Positions 34,862 through 42,732 of a DNA stretch of 64,000 bases are shown here, one piece after another (the first letter of the stretch is position 1; the number at the start of each line of letters is the position of its first letter). The position numbers and the translations under genes were made by a program. A model generated the notes under the pieces. It was not told the DNA's origin. It was given only the letters and a program-made list of their open reading frames with translations, and made no database searches. The stretch covers positions 682,001-746,000 of the forward strand of contig NZ_OBQF01000001.1 in assembly GCF_900220995.1 (NCBI RefSeq), in the 5' to 3' direction. The DNA comes from Salinicoccus kekensis (GTDB lineage Bacteria > Bacillota > Bacilli > Staphylococcales > Salinicoccaceae).

Positions 34862-35377
34862 ATGAAAGCATTGGACATGGCTGCTTTGGCACTTGTGATC
34901 ATAGGCGGCTTGAACTGGCTTCTGGTGGGATTGTTTGAATTCGACCTGGTGGCATCCATCTTTGGAAGTCAGGAGAACATCGGTGCCAAAATAGTCTACA
35001 TCCTGGTCGGTCTCGCAGCTCTGTACTCCTTAAAGTTCTTTGGTCATATCAACGATCATCATGAACGCGCTGAGGACACCAACAGAGTGACGGGGACAGG
35101 TACGACGCGCACAGACGCTGACAGAACAACCGGGACGACAGGTGCTGATGCCAGGACTGCCGGTATATCCAACGAATCCAAGGAAGTCGGCCCTACAGCG
35201 GGTTCCACTAAAAACAAGCCTATGGATGCCGACACACGCACAGGCACTGATACAAGGACCACTGGTATGTCCGAGGAAGTCGACCCTACAACAGGCTCCA
35301 CAAAAAACAAACCTGTAGATGTTGATACGCGCACAGGCGCTGATACAAGGGATCTTGATGATACGGATAGAAGATAA
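34862..35377 (+). CDS. DUF378 membrane protein with repeated Thr/Asp-rich tail
   Basis: A 171-residue protein. The first 62 residues are a DUF378 (YuzA-like) domain with two helices (LDMAALALVIIGGLNWLLVG and IVYILVGLAALYSL). The rest is a hydrophilic tail of Thr, Asp, Arg and Gly with two near-identical 25-residue units at 109-133 and 139-163 (both containing GSTKNKP and DTRTG), repeated at a 30-residue period. DUF378 proteins normally stop near 60-80 residues, so the tail is an addition. Monocistronic, with a likely stress promoter. Confidence 0.85.
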   Translation: MKALDMAALALVIIGGLNWLLVGLFEFDLVASIFGSQENIGAKIVYILVGLAALYSLKFFGHINDHHERAEDTNRVTGTGTTRTDADRTTGTTGADARTAGISNESKEVGPTAGSTKNKPMDADTRTGTDTRTTGMSEEVDPTTGSTKNKPVDVDTRTGADTRDLDDTDRR

Positions 35378-35410
35378 GAGTGAAATGTATTCCTGATATT
35401 TGATACTTTT

Positions 35411-35448
35411 TAAGCCCTGCCCGGGAATCGACCGGACAGGGCTTTTTA
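35411..35448 (+). terminator. terminator after the DUF378 gene
   Basis: AAGCCCTGCCCGG pairs with CCGGACAGGGCTT (one mismatch), followed by TTTTTAATT. Confidence 0.87.
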
Positions 35449-35499
35449 ATTCAGGTTTTAAATGATTCGAGTCACTTTCTTGGATGAAATGCTATCTTT

Positions 35500-36684
35500 T
35501 TATGATTTTCCGTTCAGCATGCCGTACCAGTACATATATGGCAGCATGTTTTTCTTGAACTGATAGAAGAGCTTCTTATCATCCGACTGATCCAGGAACG
35601 TCGTCTCTTTTGGAATCTTATCATAGCCGAACTCAGCCAGGATCAGTTCACCGTATTCCGTCGCGACCGGACAGGCGGTCTTGCCGTCATACATATGGGT
35701 CGGATCTTCATCATTCATGCGCTCAATCAGATTGTCCACGAGTATCGGCAGCTGCTGCCTCACGGCACCGCCCATCTTCACCGTCGGCAGATTGGAAGCA
35801 TCCCCTAAAGAGAAGACCGTCGTATAAGTCTTGTGCATCATCGTATGGGGATCGACGTCCACCCACCCTTCCGCGTCCAGCAGGCCGGAGCCCTTCAAAG
35901 CGTCCGGGCCGTGCATCGGCGGTGTGATGACGAGCATTTCAAAAGGCACGACATGCGTCTCGCCGGTCTGATGATTTTGGAAGACCGCTTCTTTTTCCCC
36001 GCCCCTTACCTCGATCAGCTCTTCATTCAGCTTATAATCTATATTCTTCTTTTCAAGCTGTTCGACCAGGCTGTCGCTGTATTTCTTCACTTCGAATATT
36101 TCCGGGCGCCCGCTCCTGAAGACGACATTGACATCTCGTTCGTGCTTTTTGACGAAGTCATCCATCGTGAATATGGAATTTTCCGCCGAGACCCCGCCTT
36201 TGATCTGGGACAGCGGTTTCGTCACAACTATATTCCCTGTCCTTACACTTTTCAGGGATCCATAAGTGTAGTCCACTAAATTATAGACATAATTCGTACA
36301 CACCCGGTTTTTGCCGAGTGACTCCCTCGCACCCTTGATGGCGCCAAAATCAAGCTCAAGACCCATCGCGACGATCAGGAAATCGTAGCTCACGGTCTTA
36401 CCGCCTGCAGTCACTTCACGCTTCACCGGATCCACACTGTCAACAAAGGCCTTCATCCACCTGGCACCTTTCGGGATGACCTTCGCCATCGGTTTCTTCG
36501 TCGCCTCACTCTTCACTTCCCCGCTGCCGACGAGCGGCCAGCCCGGCTGGAAGAAGTGGTAATCACCCGGCTCTATGATGAGTACTTCATTTTTCAAATC
36601 TTTCTTCTTGCTCAATATGCGGCTTGCGGTCGATATGCCCCCGGCACCCCCGCCGAGGACGATCAGACGAAAATGACTCTTCAT
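35500..36684 (-). CDS. sulfide:quinone oxidoreductase-like flavoprotein
   Basis: A 394-residue FAD/NAD-type disulfide-reductase-fold protein. It has an FAD motif VLGGGAGGISTASRI, DYHFFQPGWPLVG and a second FAD contact SLGDASNLPTVKMGGAV. SQR redox cysteines are partly kept: Cys129 (NRVCTNY) and Cys338 (GKTACPVATEYG). The third, which lies in a PIKCAG-like block in typical SQR, reads QIKGGVS (Gly163). It may therefore use another sulfur path or be a different quinone reductase. A single-gene unit, divergent from nothing close. Confidence 0.82.
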   Translation of the reverse strand: MKSHFRLIVLGGGAGGISTASRILSKKKDLKNEVLIIEPGDYHFFQPGWPLVGSGEVKSEATKKPMAKVIPKGARWMKAFVDSVDPVKREVTAGGKTVSYDFLIVAMGLELDFGAIKGARESLGKNRVCTNYVYNLVDYTYGSLKSVRTGNIVVTKPLSQIKGGVSAENSIFTMDDFVKKHERDVNVVFRSGRPEIFEVKKYSDSLVEQLEKKNIDYKLNEELIEVRGGEKEAVFQNHQTGETHVVPFEMLVITPPMHGPDALKGSGLLDAEGWVDVDPHTMMHKTYTTVFSLGDASNLPTVKMGGAVRQQLPILVDNLIERMNDEDPTHMYDGKTACPVATEYGELILAEFGYDKIPKETTFLDQSDDKKLFYQFKKNMLPYMYWYGMLNGKS

Positions 36685-36790
36685 AGTGCACCTCCATTAA
36701 GATAGAAAATCCTTATCTTAACTTTCATACCCGTATATTGATGAAATCATTCGTGATCCGAGGGCACTGCACAATAAATTACTCCATTGC

Positions 36791-37669
36791 TTAAGTTTTT
36801 GCATATTCCTCCCGCCGTTCACTCCAAAGGAAGATGTAGACGCCGATAAGCACGATCATTCCACCCGTTAGCTGAAGGGGCCCCAGTGTTTCCGACAATA
36901 TGAAGAAGGCGAGTATGGATGCGCCCACAGGTTCAAGCAGCATGGCCATGGACACGGTGGTCGGGCTCACATCATACAGCAGGTAGTTGAATATGACGTG
37001 TGCAATGGTGGGGAATATCGCAAGCAGTATGAATAACAGCCACTCCACCGGCGGGTATGCCGTCAGGGCGGTCCCGGTGATGATGTTGTAGATCAATAAA
37101 AATACACCGGCAATGGCGAATACGATGAAACTGTAGACCCAGTGTTTAAGATTGCGCACCGCATTCTGTCCGATCATGAAGTAGCATACGACGGCCACCG
37201 CGCCGAGGAATGAAAGGAAGTTGCCGGTGATGGCGCTCAAGTCCGTAAAACTGAAATCCCCCCAGCTGATGAGGACGACCCCGAGGAATGAGATGAACAC
37301 CGAAACCGCCGCCCTGAGGCTCACTTTCTCTTTATAGACCAGGTACGCCCCCACCATCGCAATGATCGGCTGCAGTGCAAGTATGACCGTCGAACTTGCC
37401 ACAGACGTCAGATGCAGGGATTCGAACCAGAAGCCGAAATGCATGGCGAGGAACAACCCTGCAAAAATCAGCGCCCCCCACTCCCGCACCGTCAATTTCA
37501 GGAACTCTTGCCTGTATTTATAGACGACCGGCAGCAGCAGGAGGCTTGCGAAGAACATCCTGTACATGCTGATGATGCTTGCCGGTGCCCCTGAAAGCTT
37601 TACGAAAATTGCGGCAAACGCGATGCAGACGACGGAGATGCCGAGTAAGACGATCACGGATTTCTTCAT
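36791..37669 (-). CDS. EamA/DMT-family transporter
   Basis: A 292-residue inner-membrane protein with ten predicted helices in two EamA repeats (about 5-135 and 145-285), each ending in the typical conserved segment (VLALQPIIAMVGAYLVYKEK and AMLLEPVGASILAFFILSE). The family exports or imports small metabolites; no substrate can be given. The start is ambiguous: GGGGG abuts one ATG and lies 12 nt before the second, which begins MKKSVIVLLG and is used here. Confidence 0.88.
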   Translation of the reverse strand: MKKSVIVLLGISVVCIAFAAIFVKLSGAPASIISMYRMFFASLLLLPVVYKYRQEFLKLTVREWGALIFAGLFLAMHFGFWFESLHLTSVASSTVILALQPIIAMVGAYLVYKEKVSLRAAVSVFISFLGVVLISWGDFSFTDLSAITGNFLSFLGAVAVVCYFMIGQNAVRNLKHWVYSFIVFAIAGVFLLIYNIITGTALTAYPPVEWLLFILLAIFPTIAHVIFNYLLYDVSPTTVSMAMLLEPVGASILAFFILSETLGPLQLTGGMIVLIGVYIFLWSERREEYAKT

Positions 37670-37817
37670 TATGTATCTCATCCCCCTTCCGCATACTCTT
37701 TTTTAAGCGGACTTCAATCCCTTTAATGATATCAGACAATGATTGAATTTTGCGACAGTTTTGCCGCATGCAGCACCCACCCTGCCATCTTTAAGCTGCG
37801 GGGAGGTGTCGCCGGCT

Positions 37818-37843
37818 GTTTAATTTCTGCCATCAAAGGGAAC
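37818..37843 (+). promoter_or_regulatory. predicted sigma-B promoter for the Cys-rich protein gene
   Basis: GTTTAA, 14 bp, GGGAAC stands 40 nt before the ATG. The first box is perfect and the second differs from GGGWAW only at the last base. Confidence 0.6.
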
Positions 37844-37883
37844 ATGGAATTTAAATCCATAAATATTTCAAGGAGGATTCGAT

Positions 37884-38207
37884 ATGGCTCAAGCAAATGA
37901 GAAGCTGCTGCAGGTGGTGCATGAATGCATGGAGGCATGCAACAACTGTTATGACGCATGCCTGAAGGAAGATGATGTGGGTATGATGGCCGAATGTATA
38001 CGCATGGACAGGGAATGTGCGGATATATGCTCATATCTTGAACAGGCGATCACGAGGGATTCACCGTTCGTGACCGAACTCACGCAAGTTTGTGCGACCA
38101 TCTGTGAAGCATGCGGCCAGGAATGCGAGAAGCATGATCATGACCACTGCCAGCGCTGTGCCGAAGCGTGCTTCAGATGCGCCGAAGCATGCAGGGCAGC
38201 AGCATAA
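37884..38207 (+). CDS. cysteine-rich four-helix copper-storage-like protein
   Basis: A 107-residue cytosolic protein of the DUF326/Csp type. Sixteen cysteines (15, 19, 22, 26, 38, 45, 49, 70, 74, 77, 81, 89, 92, 96, 99, 103) occur at helical spacing of three or four, so they line the inside of a four-helix bundle. KHDHDHCQRC adds histidines at one end. Csp3 proteins store many Cu(I) ions this way. No copper regulator or exporter lies nearby. GGAGG precedes the ATG. Monocistronic. Confidence 0.88.
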   Translation: MAQANEKLLQVVHECMEACNNCYDACLKEDDVGMMAECIRMDRECADICSYLEQAITRDSPFVTELTQVCATICEACGQECEKHDHDHCQRCAEACFRCAEACRAAA

Positions 38208-38230
38208 ACCGTACATTGTCAATCTGATTC

Positions 38231-38257
38231 ACAGGCCACACAAGTGGCCTGTTTTTA
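38231..38257 (+). terminator. terminator after the Cys-rich protein gene
   Basis: ACAGGCCAC pairs with GTGGCCTGT around ACAA, followed by TTTTTATG. Confidence 0.87.
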
Positions 38258-38289
38258 TGGAGTTATAATCATTTTTAGAGGGGGATATC

Positions 38290-39297
38290 ATGAATAACGA
38301 ACAAATTGTTTTGGCTAAGCGTCCGGACGGGGTACCCGGCGATGAGGTTTTCAGATATGAAGAAGTTGAGACGGTCCCGCCCGGTGATGGGGAACTGCTG
38401 ATAGAGAGCGTCTATATATCAGTCGATCCATATATGCGTGGAAGGATGAACGATGCAAAGTCCTATGCGGAACCGTTCAGGATCGATGAACCGCTGGCCG
38501 GCCATGTTGTCGGCAAAGTCGCAGAATCCAATGCGGACGGTTTTGAAGACGGGGATGTCGTGACGGGTGCACTGCCATGGAAGAGATTCAATACCGTACC
38601 GTCCAGTACAGTCGATAAAGTGCCGTCGACGGAAGTGCCGCTGTACTTATACCTCAGCACGCTCGGCATGCCGGGGCATACTGCCTACGGTGGTTTATTG
38701 AATATAGGAAAGCCTCAGGAGGGCGAAACCGTCGTCGTCTCTGCAGCATCGGGTGCCGTCGGATCCGTCGTCGGACAGATCGCTAAAATCAAAGGTGCAA
38801 GGGTTGTCGGGATTGCAGGCGGTCCTGAAAAAGTGAAGCACCTCACCGACAATCTCGGATTCGATGAAGGTGTCGATTACAAGGCCGAAGATTATGCCGA
38901 AAGGCTTGCTGAAGCGGTGCCTGACGGGATCGATGTGTATTTTGAAAATGTCGGCGGCTCCGTGTCGGATGAGGTGTTCAACCATTTGAACCGTTTTGCC
39001 AGAATACCCGTATGCGGCGCCATTTCAGCCTACAACAGCAAAGAAGACAACGGCCCACGCGTACAGACCAAACTGATTAAATCACAGGCGCTGATGCAGG
39101 GATTCCTCGTCGGCCAATTCAAGGATGATGCTAAAGAGGCCAGCGAGCAGCTCGCGAAATGGATAGAAGAAGGGAAAATCAAATCCGAAGTGTCCATCGA
39201 AGAAGGCTTCGATAAGCTGCCGAAGGCATTCAGGAATCTTTTCACCGGGGACAATTTCGGTAAACAGATCGTCAAAGTGTCGGATGCTCTGGATTAA
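38290..39297 (+). CDS. zinc-independent MDR NADP-dependent oxidoreductase (CurA-like)
   Basis: A 335-residue medium-chain reductase of the leukotriene-B4-dehydrogenase/curcumin-reductase type. SVYISVDPYMRGRM is the family N-terminal mark, AASGAVGSVVGQIAK the nucleotide-binding loop, and DVYFENVGG the substrate-pocket strand. There are no structural or catalytic zinc cysteines. It reduces activated double bonds of enones. AGAGGGGG lies before the ATG. It is the last well-composed gene before the AT-rich stretch. Confidence 0.9.
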   Translation: MNNEQIVLAKRPDGVPGDEVFRYEEVETVPPGDGELLIESVYISVDPYMRGRMNDAKSYAEPFRIDEPLAGHVVGKVAESNADGFEDGDVVTGALPWKRFNTVPSSTVDKVPSTEVPLYLYLSTLGMPGHTAYGGLLNIGKPQEGETVVVSAASGAVGSVVGQIAKIKGARVVGIAGGPEKVKHLTDNLGFDEGVDYKAEDYAERLAEAVPDGIDVYFENVGGSVSDEVFNHLNRFARIPVCGAISAYNSKEDNGPRVQTKLIKSQALMQGFLVGQFKDDAKEASEQLAKWIEEGKIKSEVSIEEGFDKLPKAFRNLFTGDNFGKQIVKVSDALD

Positions 39298-39538
39298 AAA
39301 TACATGGAAATCAGATTAACCTGCTAAAGAAATCATGAGTGCTATAAATAAGTTTACTATTTTTCCCGGACGAAAAAATAATTCTTGTCCGTGTTACACT
39401 TCCCTTTGAAAATTTTCATTTTGAAAACCTATGAAATTGTTAGATATTGCAGTACGATATGCCATATAGAAGTCATACCCAATATTCCACTCATTATCCT
39501 AAAGCTACAATCGAAAGTAATATAAGGGCGGTTTTTAT

Positions 39539-39970
39539 ATAAAAAAAAGTATTTGTAGTATATTCTTTGTAATAATTTTAGCAGGTTGTAACGCTGATGA
39601 TGAACTATCTGGGAATGAATATATATTAATTCTTTCAGTCGATGCTTCTCCCCCAGAAATGTCATCGTTTGAAATGCGCTTTGAAAATGGAGAGATAGAG
39701 TTAATAAATTTTCCAGAGGACAGTGATGAGATAGAAGGACGGTATACTTTAGATGACCAAACACTTGAAATTGAGTTGGCAAGGGATAATGATGAGGGCC
39801 GTATTGTTCTTGAAGATTTAACACGTAATGAAGATGGCTACACAGGTAATTTAGGCGAAACTGATATAACAACTGAAACAGGAGACAACGAACTGGCAGC
39901 ACGCTTATCAACTTTGGATAACATCGAAGAAGGTTCAGATATAAGGTTGTCCTATCTCCCGGACGAATAG
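39539..39970 (+). CDS. putative lipoprotein reading from an ATA codon
   Basis: The frame reads IKKSICSIFFVIILAGCNADD, a full lipoprotein signal with lipobox LAGC, then 120 acidic residues with beta-rich character (MRFENGEIELINFPEDSD, RYTLDDQTLEIELAR). The first codon of the signal is ATA, and AAGGGCGG stands 7 nt before it. No ATG, GTG or TTG precedes the signal in frame, so either ATA is used or the start has mutated. An internal ATG at 39659 would lose the signal. AT-rich. No family recognised. Confidence 0.5.
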   Translation: MKKSICSIFFVIILAGCNADDELSGNEYILILSVDASPPEMSSFEMRFENGEIELINFPEDSDEIEGRYTLDDQTLEIELARDNDEGRIVLEDLTRNEDGYTGNLGETDITTETGDNELAARLSTLDNIEEGSDIRLSYLPDE

Positions 39971-39996
39971 ATATACTTTAGTTCCTTTCTAAATAG

Positions 39997-40203
39997 GAAG
40001 ATTTAGGGGGTAAGAAAGAAAGCAAACCAATCAAAACACATGAAAGTGTTATTGCTGATTTGCTTTCTTTTGGACAATTTATAAGAAATAGTTTAGTTAC
40101 TATAGAGACGATGTGTAACCACAATCTTCAAGGAAAAGGAGTTTATTTTGATTTTAACTTAATGTCTCTGTCATTTGAATGCATGTTGAATCAATATTAT
40201 TAG
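39997..40203 (+). pseudogene. coding-like remnant without a start codon
   Basis: A 68-codon open frame (containing KTHESVIADLLSFGQFIRN and FDFNLMSLSFECMLNQ) with ordinary amino acid composition but no initiation codon near its beginning. It lies in AT-rich decayed DNA. It is probably the end of a lost gene. Not identified. Confidence 0.35.
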
Positions 40204-40252
40204 ACTGTTTGCTCGTGGCTCTTTACAGTATAAACAGAAAACATTAACCAAC

Positions 40253-40372
40253 TCAATTCATTGGAAAATTTTTTATAAACTCCATAAAACCAAAATAACC
40301 AAGTAAACCCAACCCAAGACCGACAACAATAACAACGATAATTAAGATATTATATTTAGTTTTTCTATCCAT
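40253..40372 (-). CDS. 39-residue membrane peptide
   Basis: ATG with GGGGTG 5 nt upstream. The product is MDRKTKYN, then one hydrophobic helix (ILIIVVIVVGLGLGLLGYFG) and a short tail (FMEFIKNFPMN). It resembles in form, though not clearly in sequence, the 29-residue peptide at 49609. Single-helix peptides like this are easily missed. Function unknown. Confidence 0.5.
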   Translation of the reverse strand: MDRKTKYNILIIVVIVVGLGLGLLGYFGFMEFIKNFPMN

Positions 40373-40384
40373 TAATACACCCCA

Positions 40385-40594
40385 CTAGAGAGTTATTTTC
40401 CATTTATTTAAAATTCGCAAACCACCCAAAATACAGAAAATAATAACATTAAAATACCAATCAAAAGGAATAATGTGTTTACAAAAAGAGTAACTTTTCC
40501 CTAAGATACCTGTTTCTCTTTTAATACCTATCGGACTAAATATTGTACCCAGTATAGAGAATGTAAAGAAAAAAATTATTATAATGGTTCTGAA
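40385..40594 (-). pseudogene. membrane-protein-like remnant
   Basis: A 69-codon frame on the minus strand opens just after a stop and has no start codon. It reads as two hydrophobic parts (IIIIFFFTFSILGTIFSPIG and YFNVIIFCILGGLRIL) joined by a polar loop. It probably is a piece of a lost membrane protein, perhaps together with the remnant at 40801. Confidence 0.35.
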
Positions 40595-40800
40595 CTACAG
40601 TAAGGAACTATCACTAATAAGGGACAGATAGCTGCCAAGTATTTAAACATCTTAATTCTTCTAATATTTGGCCGATACTTTTTCAATAAGAGTCGTATCT
40701 CTTATACCAAGTATGGACCAAGTGTGATTCAACCTTTTATTTACTTTTATTGTAACAAATTTCTCTAAACGATACTATTCACTGGGTCCAAGAAGAACAG

Positions 40801-40929
40801 TCAAAGCTTGGAAGGAGGGATTGTTTTTGATTTTAAAATGAGATAACAAACATCCAGACAGTCGATGAGATGGACGATCCCAATTACCAAAAGTGTCCCA
40901 GCAGCGATTATGGGTGCAACAATAAAAAT
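40801..40929 (-). pseudogene. second membrane-protein-like remnant
   Basis: A 42-codon frame reads IFIVAPIIAAGTLLVIGIVH and LIDCLDVCYLILKSK, hydrophobic and coding-like, with stops on both sides and no start. The flanking 40595-40800 and 40930-41322 hold only shorter broken frames. I see no intact gene there. Confidence 0.3.
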
Positions 40930-41322
40930 CTACAGTTTTAATAAGTACGCCTCAACCTGTGGTTAAACCCTCACTACAATCTAGTCCACAATGGTTATAC
41001 CAGCCATCTGAGGGACCAGTCATACATTCCACCTAGATTCCATTGAGACGCTACGATCTCTTCATTATTATCATAATTAAGATCATCCGGTAAGTTATCA
41101 AACATCAAGAATCTCTAGAACCTCTGGATGCCGTACTTTAGTTCGTTCAATCAAGTTCCCTACCATTCATAATTCAATTCTTACTTAATTTTGTAAAACA
41201 TTTTAAAATATATAGAGGGCAAATTGAAGCTGAAAACAACCAGGAAAAAAAGTTAAATTTTCGAATTATATTATGTAGGTGGTAAAGTATAAGTAATATC
41301 TAAAGGGATAAGGGGGAAAAAT

Positions 41323-41484
41323 ATGAATATCATAGCAAACCGTGATGGGATTGGTGCATCTAAGTTTGAACTTTGGTTTTTTAAATCCTTACATTTATTA
41401 ACGTTTAAAAAGTCTAAACATCTTAAAGATATAATACGGCGGATAGAAGCAGATATAGAAGCAATTAAAAATAAACAGGTTTAA
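41323..41484 (+). CDS. 53-residue basic peptide with its own terminator
   Basis: ATG with a GGGGG Shine-Dalgarno 6 nt upstream; a perfect 11-bp terminator lies 16 nt after the stop. The peptide (MNIIANRDGIGASKFELWFF, then LTFKKSKHLKDIIRRIEADI) is net basic and without signal or transmembrane segment. Its second half would form a charged amphipathic helix. It looks like a complete expression unit in otherwise broken DNA. No family recognised. Confidence 0.55.
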   Translation: MNIIANRDGIGASKFELWFFKSLHLLTFKKSKHLKDIIRRIEADIEAIKNKQV

Positions 41485-41500
41485 TAAAATGAACTTCAGG

Positions 41501-41530
41501 AGAGGTTATCTTTTAGATAACCTCTTTTTT
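41501..41530 (+). terminator. terminator after the 53-residue gene
   Basis: AGAGGTTATCT pairs perfectly with AGATAACCTCT around TTT, followed by TTTTTG. Confidence 0.9.
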
Positions 41531-41594
41531 GAAGAAATTTTATTTGATGAAGCTAATCCTAGTAATTCTTTCAACAAAACTCTTCTACTTATAA

Positions 41595-41792
41595 GTATCA
41601 AAAAAGAAAACCTACAATCTAAATTTATGGAAATATGATAAAAAAGCACTACAAAATGCGGAAGCCAGAAAAGAAAAGTTATATACGGATATTGTCATGA
41701 GTACTGAAATGATTATTATGTGCCTTTACCTTCTTTTAATCGTCTATAATAGACAAATCTTGTGTTACAACAGAACACTAATACCCGATTGA
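41595..41792 (+). pseudogene. coding-like remnant, perhaps transposase-derived
   Basis: A 65-codon open frame after a stop, without a start codon, reads WKYDKKALQNAEARKEKLYT and DIVMSTEMIIMCLYLLLIVY. The segment with YDKKALQNAEARKEKLYTD recalls the region before the second catalytic residue of some DDE transposases. The match is by eye only. The remaining 60 nt to the ABC gene hold nothing else. Confidence 0.3.
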
Positions 41793-41856
41793 GGTCTTCA
41801 GTTTACATCCTTGTCGTCCTCGTGACGTCCTGTGCAATCATCAATTCCCTACAATA

Positions 41857-42732
41857 TTAAGAGATTTCATATATCTCTTTATAGGTCTGTTCCAAAGAAG
41901 TTCTATTTTCGTTGACTGATTTTATATTAATATTCTTACGTATCAGCACTTGAAGATAATTATTCAATTGACTCTTATCTTTTATAATCAACGTATTTTT
42001 ATCTTCATTAATATCAATATTACTCCCTGCTATTTCTGTTTTTACATATTCTACATCTGATTCATCAATTTCTATCAAATATACAAGACTTTCTTTTTGG
42101 TAGCTTTTGTTCAACGCGCCATCCTTAATAAACCAGATATCATTTGTCAAGTCTTGTAAAATATTAAGGTTGTGGGTGGAAATCATCAAAGTGATGCCCT
42201 CCTGATTCAACTCACGTACGAGTTGTTTCAATTCAATTACACTAGTTGGATCGAGTCCATTAAATGGTTCATCCATAAATATGAGCTTCGGCTCTGGCAG
42301 AATACTCAATGCAATCAACAAGCGTTGGCGCATTCCATATGAATATGATTTTACTGTTTGATCGACATAACCTCCAATTCCCACCTTATCAATTACTTTA
42401 TTGATACAATTTCTATCCAAACTATGAACATTTGCAATAAAAGCCATATGATCTCTGCCTGTCAGATGATCGTATAGGTGATTTTCACTAGGTAAGAAAG
42501 TCAGATACTTAAAAAATTTTGTATCTTCTTTTTTGATTTCTCCTAATAAGCGAATTGTTCCTTCTTTAATCGGCTCCAGGTTGAGCACCGAACGCATTAG
42601 TGTTGATTTACCTGAACCATTAGGTCCCACCAAGCCAATTAAATCTCCGGGATGGATATCAAATGTAATTGACTTTAATACATGATTTTTACCATAAAAT
42701 TTGTTTAATCCCTCTACTGTCAGTAATGCCAT
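41857..42732 (-). CDS. ABC transporter ATP-binding protein
   Basis: A 291-residue ATPase. Walker A GPNGSGKST (about 36-44), the Q-loop near LTFLPSENHL, signature YSYGMRQRL (a variant of LSGGQ), Walker B KLIFMDEP and the switch His in STHNLN are all intact. About 70 residues after the ATPase core form an extra C-terminal domain. It starts directly after the permease stop (no gap), so the two form a complex that would move substrate across the membrane. The codon choice is AT-rich compared with the core genes. Confidence 0.92.
   Translation of the reverse strand: MALLTVEGLNKFYGKNHVLKSITFDIHPGDLIGLVGPNGSGKSTLMRSVLNLEPIKEGTIRLLGEIKKEDTKFFKYLTFLPSENHLYDHLTGRDHMAFIANVHSLDRNCINKVIDKVGIGGYVDQTVKSYSYGMRQRLLIALSILPEPKLIFMDEPFNGLDPTSVIELKQLVRELNQEGITLMISTHNLNILQDLTNDIWFIKDGALNKSYQKESLVYLIEIDESDVEYVKTEIAGSNIDINEDKNTLIIKDKSQLNNYLQVLIRKNINIKSVNENRTSLEQTYKEIYEIS

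Noticed and set aside
39340-39400. Terminator after the CurA-like gene
   Set aside because: CGGACGAA and TTCTTGTCCG can pair imperfectly, but no T-run follows on the plus strand, so I did not list it.
39429-39911. 160-residue minus-strand frame
   Set aside because: It is antisense to the lipoprotein frame, has no Shine-Dalgarno and an odd composition rich in His, Leu and Gln.
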